Source of the DNA: JANMQK01 sp031370485
GTDB lineage: Bacteria; Acidobacteriota; Polarisedimenticolia; Gp22-AA2
Assembly: GCA_031370485.1 (NCBI GenBank)
Contig: JANMQK010000374.1
Location: 1 to 6,847, forward strand
Direction of reading: 5' to 3'
Length of the DNA: 6,847 nucleotides
The notes under the pieces were generated by a model that saw nothing but the letters and a program-made list of their open reading frames with translations, was not told the DNA's origin and did not search any database. This document shows, piece by piece, positions 5,783-6,847 of the stretch (position 1 is its first letter; the number at the start of each line of letters is the position of its first letter). Made by a program: the position numbers and the translations under genes.

Positions 5783-5810
5783 GGCCGCTTTGGATGGTTC
5801 CAAGGAGGCC
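5783..5810 (+). promoter_or_regulatory. Stem-loop in the groES 5' leader
   Basis: GGCC (5783-5786) pairs with GGCC (5807-5810). After one G/A mismatch, 5788-5794 pairs with 5799-5805 (one U-G wobble), leaving a TGGT loop. The 3' arm contains CAAGGAGG, the same octamer that forms the groES and groEL ribosome sites. It lies in a leader of about 130 nt between the CIRCE-controlled start and groES. Function is not known; mRNA stabilisation or a decoy ribosome site are possible. Confidence 0.5.
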
Positions 5811-5883
5811 TGCGAGCTTCGCCCATGAGCCGTTGGTATCAGTCCCGAAACCCCAACCCATGTGCATCAAGGAGGTCCGCACC

Positions 5884-6171
5884 ATGAAAGTGAAACCGCT
5901 GAACGACCGCGTCCTTGTAAAGAGGATGGACCCCGAAGAGAAGGTCAAGGGGGGCATCATCATCCCCGACACGGCCAAGGAGAAGCCGCTGGAGGGCAAG
6001 GTCGTGGCCGTGGGCGCCGGCCGGGTCGATGAGACCGGCAAGCGCATCCCGATGGAAGTGAAGTCAGGAGACCGCATCCTGATCGGCAAATACGCCGGCA
6101 CCGAGATCAAGATCGACGACGTCGAGCATGTGATCGTGCGGGAAGACGAAATTCTCGGAATCGTGAGCTAA
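5884..6171 (+). CDS. groES: Co-chaperonin GroES (Hsp10)
   Basis: GroES forms the heptameric lid of the GroEL folding chamber in the cytosol. The 95-residue length is typical. The start ATG is preceded by AAGGAGGT (5869-5876) with 7-nt spacing, and the family opening Lys-Pro-Leu-Asn-Asp-Arg-Val-Leu-Val (4-12) follows at once. The frame is open further upstream to a GTG at 5764 inside CIRCE, but that extension is not GroES-like. The mobile loop (about 16-34) contains Gly-Gly-Ile-Ile-Ile-Pro-Asp; its Ile-Ile-Ile hydrophobic tripeptide contacts GroEL. The Val-Gly-Ala-Gly turn (43-46) and the Asp-Arg-Ile-Leu-Ile-Gly-Lys-Tyr-Ala-Gly-Thr-Glu segment (63-74) are conserved. It is first in a groES-groEL operon controlled by TTGACA/TATTAT and CIRCE, with 59 nt to groEL. 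Confidence 0.98.
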   Translation: MKVKPLNDRVLVKRMDPEEKVKGGIIIPDTAKEKPLEGKVVAVGAGRVDETGKRIPMEVKSGDRILIGKYAGTEIKIDDVEHVIVREDEILGIVS

Positions 6172-6174
6172 AAA

Positions 6175-6209
6175 GGGCGACAGCCCGGAACCAACGGGGC
6201 CAAGCCCCG
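6175..6209 (+). promoter_or_regulatory. Intercistronic stem-loops between groES and groEL
   Basis: Two small hairpins follow the groES stop: GGGC-GACA-GCCC (6175-6186) and CGGGGC-CAA-GCCCCG (6195-6209, 6 bp, 3-nt loop). Neither is followed by a T-run, so they should not terminate transcription. The second ends 4 nt before the AAGGAGG of groEL. Hairpins at this position in other groESL operons are linked to mRNA processing and unequal GroES/GroEL levels; that role here is inferred. Confidence 0.5.
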
Positions 6210-6230
6210 ATTCAAGGAGGAAGGAATCCA

Positions 6231-6847
6231 ATGCCTGCCAAGGAAATCATTTATTCGGAGGATTGCCGACAGGCGATTCTTCGCGGCGTCAACAAGCTCG
6301 CGGAAGCGGTGAAGGTCACTCTGGGCCCCCGCGGCCGCAATGTCGTGCTCGAGAAGAAGTTCGGGGCACCGTTGAGCACCAAGGACGGCGTCACCGTGGC
6401 GAAGGAAATCGAGCTGGCCGATCCCAAGGAGAACATGGGCGCCCAGCTGGTGCGTGAAGTGGCCAGCAAAACCTCCGACGTCGCGGGGGACGGCACCACC
6501 ACGGCCACCGTCCTGGCCCAGGCCATCTACCGCGAGGGTGTGAAGGCGGTCACGGCCGGCGCCAACCCCATGGATTTGAAGAAAGGCATCGAGAGGGCGG
6601 TAGAGAAAACGGTCGAGGAGGTCAAGAAGCTGTCCCGGTCGGTCGGCGGCAAGGCGATCGCCCAGGTCGGCACCATCTCCGCCAACAACGACGAGACCAT
6701 CGGCGAGATCATCGCCCAGGCGATGGAAAAGGTCGGCAAGGACGGCGTCATCACCGTCGAAGAGGCCAAGGGACTCGAGACGTCCCTCGAAATCGTCGAG
6801 GGGATGCAGTTCGATCGCGGTTACCTCAGCCCCTACTTCGTGACCGA
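6231..6847 (+). CDS. groEL: Chaperonin GroEL (Hsp60), N-terminal 205 residues
   Basis: GroEL is the tetradecameric ATP-driven folding chamber working with GroES. The gene runs off the right edge, leaving the N-terminal equatorial and intermediate parts and the start of the apical domain. The ATG follows AAGGAGG (6214-6220) by 10 nt. Nucleotide-site motifs fall at E. coli numbering: Thr-Leu-Gly-Pro (30-33), Lys51-Asp52-Gly-Val-Thr-Val-Ala-Lys, and Gly86-Asp87-Gly-Thr-Thr-Thr. Later conserved stretches include Gly-Ala-Asn-Pro-Met-Asp (110-115), Ser-Ala-Asn-Asn-Asp (150-154), and Phe-Asp-Arg-Gly-Tyr-Leu-Ser-Pro-Tyr-Phe (194-203). Residues 48-49 are Leu-Ser where Thr-Ile is usual just before the catalytic Lys-Asp-Gly. 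It is the second gene of the CIRCE-controlled operon. Whether it is the only groEL of this genome cannot be judged. Confidence 0.98.
   Translation, partial: MPAKEIIYSEDCRQAILRGVNKLAEAVKVTLGPRGRNVVLEKKFGAPLSTKDGVTVAKEIELADPKENMGAQLVREVASKTSDVAGDGTTTATVLAQAIYREGVKAVTAGANPMDLKKGIERAVEKTVEEVKKLSRSVGGKAIAQVGTISANNDETIGEIIAQAMEKVGKDGVITVEEAKGLETSLEIVEGMQFDRGYLSPYFVT

Noticed and set aside
5764..5883. Upstream GTG start extending GroES by 40 residues
   Set aside because: The GTG lies in the CIRCE right arm. The normal GroES N-terminus and a strong SD are at 5884.

Overview
This is a GC-rich bacterial chromosomal window (third codon positions mostly G/C) carrying housekeeping, envelope and stress genes. 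No mobile element, CRISPR array, tRNA or rRNA is visible. A perfect CIRCE/HrcA operator in front of groESL, sigma-70-type promoters, a single-TatA Tat operon and an S41 peptidase with a long helical C-terminal extension suggest a Gram-negative-type phylum such as Acidobacteriota. That assignment is an inference, and nothing here fixes the taxon.

Layout: (1) Positions 1-1281, minus strand: tatA, then tatC, then the 5' part of a gene resembling LPS-core (Kdo/WaaP-like) kinases. All three overlap and read out of the window. (2) 1282-1471: divergent intergenic region with a near-consensus promoter (TTTACA-N17-TATAAT) facing right. (3) 1472-3040, plus strand: carboxy-terminal processing protease (S41, PDZ), starting at TTG behind a strong Shine-Dalgarno (SD). 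(4) 3065-5598, minus strand: a two-gene operon joined by an ATGA overlap. It encodes a Clp-type AAA+ ATPase with only one (D2-like) ATPase module and an unfamiliar N-terminal region, followed by an unrecognised 221-residue protein. It converges on ctpA with only 24 bp between stop codons. (5) 5599-5883: divergent control region with a leftward promoter and a hairpin that buries the ATPase SD, a rightward promoter fused to CIRCE, and a structured groES leader of about 130 nt. (6) 5884 to the end, plus strand: groES and the first 205 codons of groEL, which runs off the window.

The Tat genes export folded proteins and CtpA processes or degrades envelope proteins. GroES/GroEL fold cytosolic proteins under HrcA control. 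The most original part is the AAA+ operon. Its ATPase keeps Walker B, sensor 1, arginine finger, sensor 2 and an aromatic pore loop, and has an Ile-Gly-Tyr tripeptide where ClpA/ClpC/ClpX carry their ClpP-docking loop. It has Asn instead of Thr/Ser in Walker A. Its N-terminal domain and its coupled partner are unrecognised. Placement beside groESL fits a proteostasis role, but that is inference from context.
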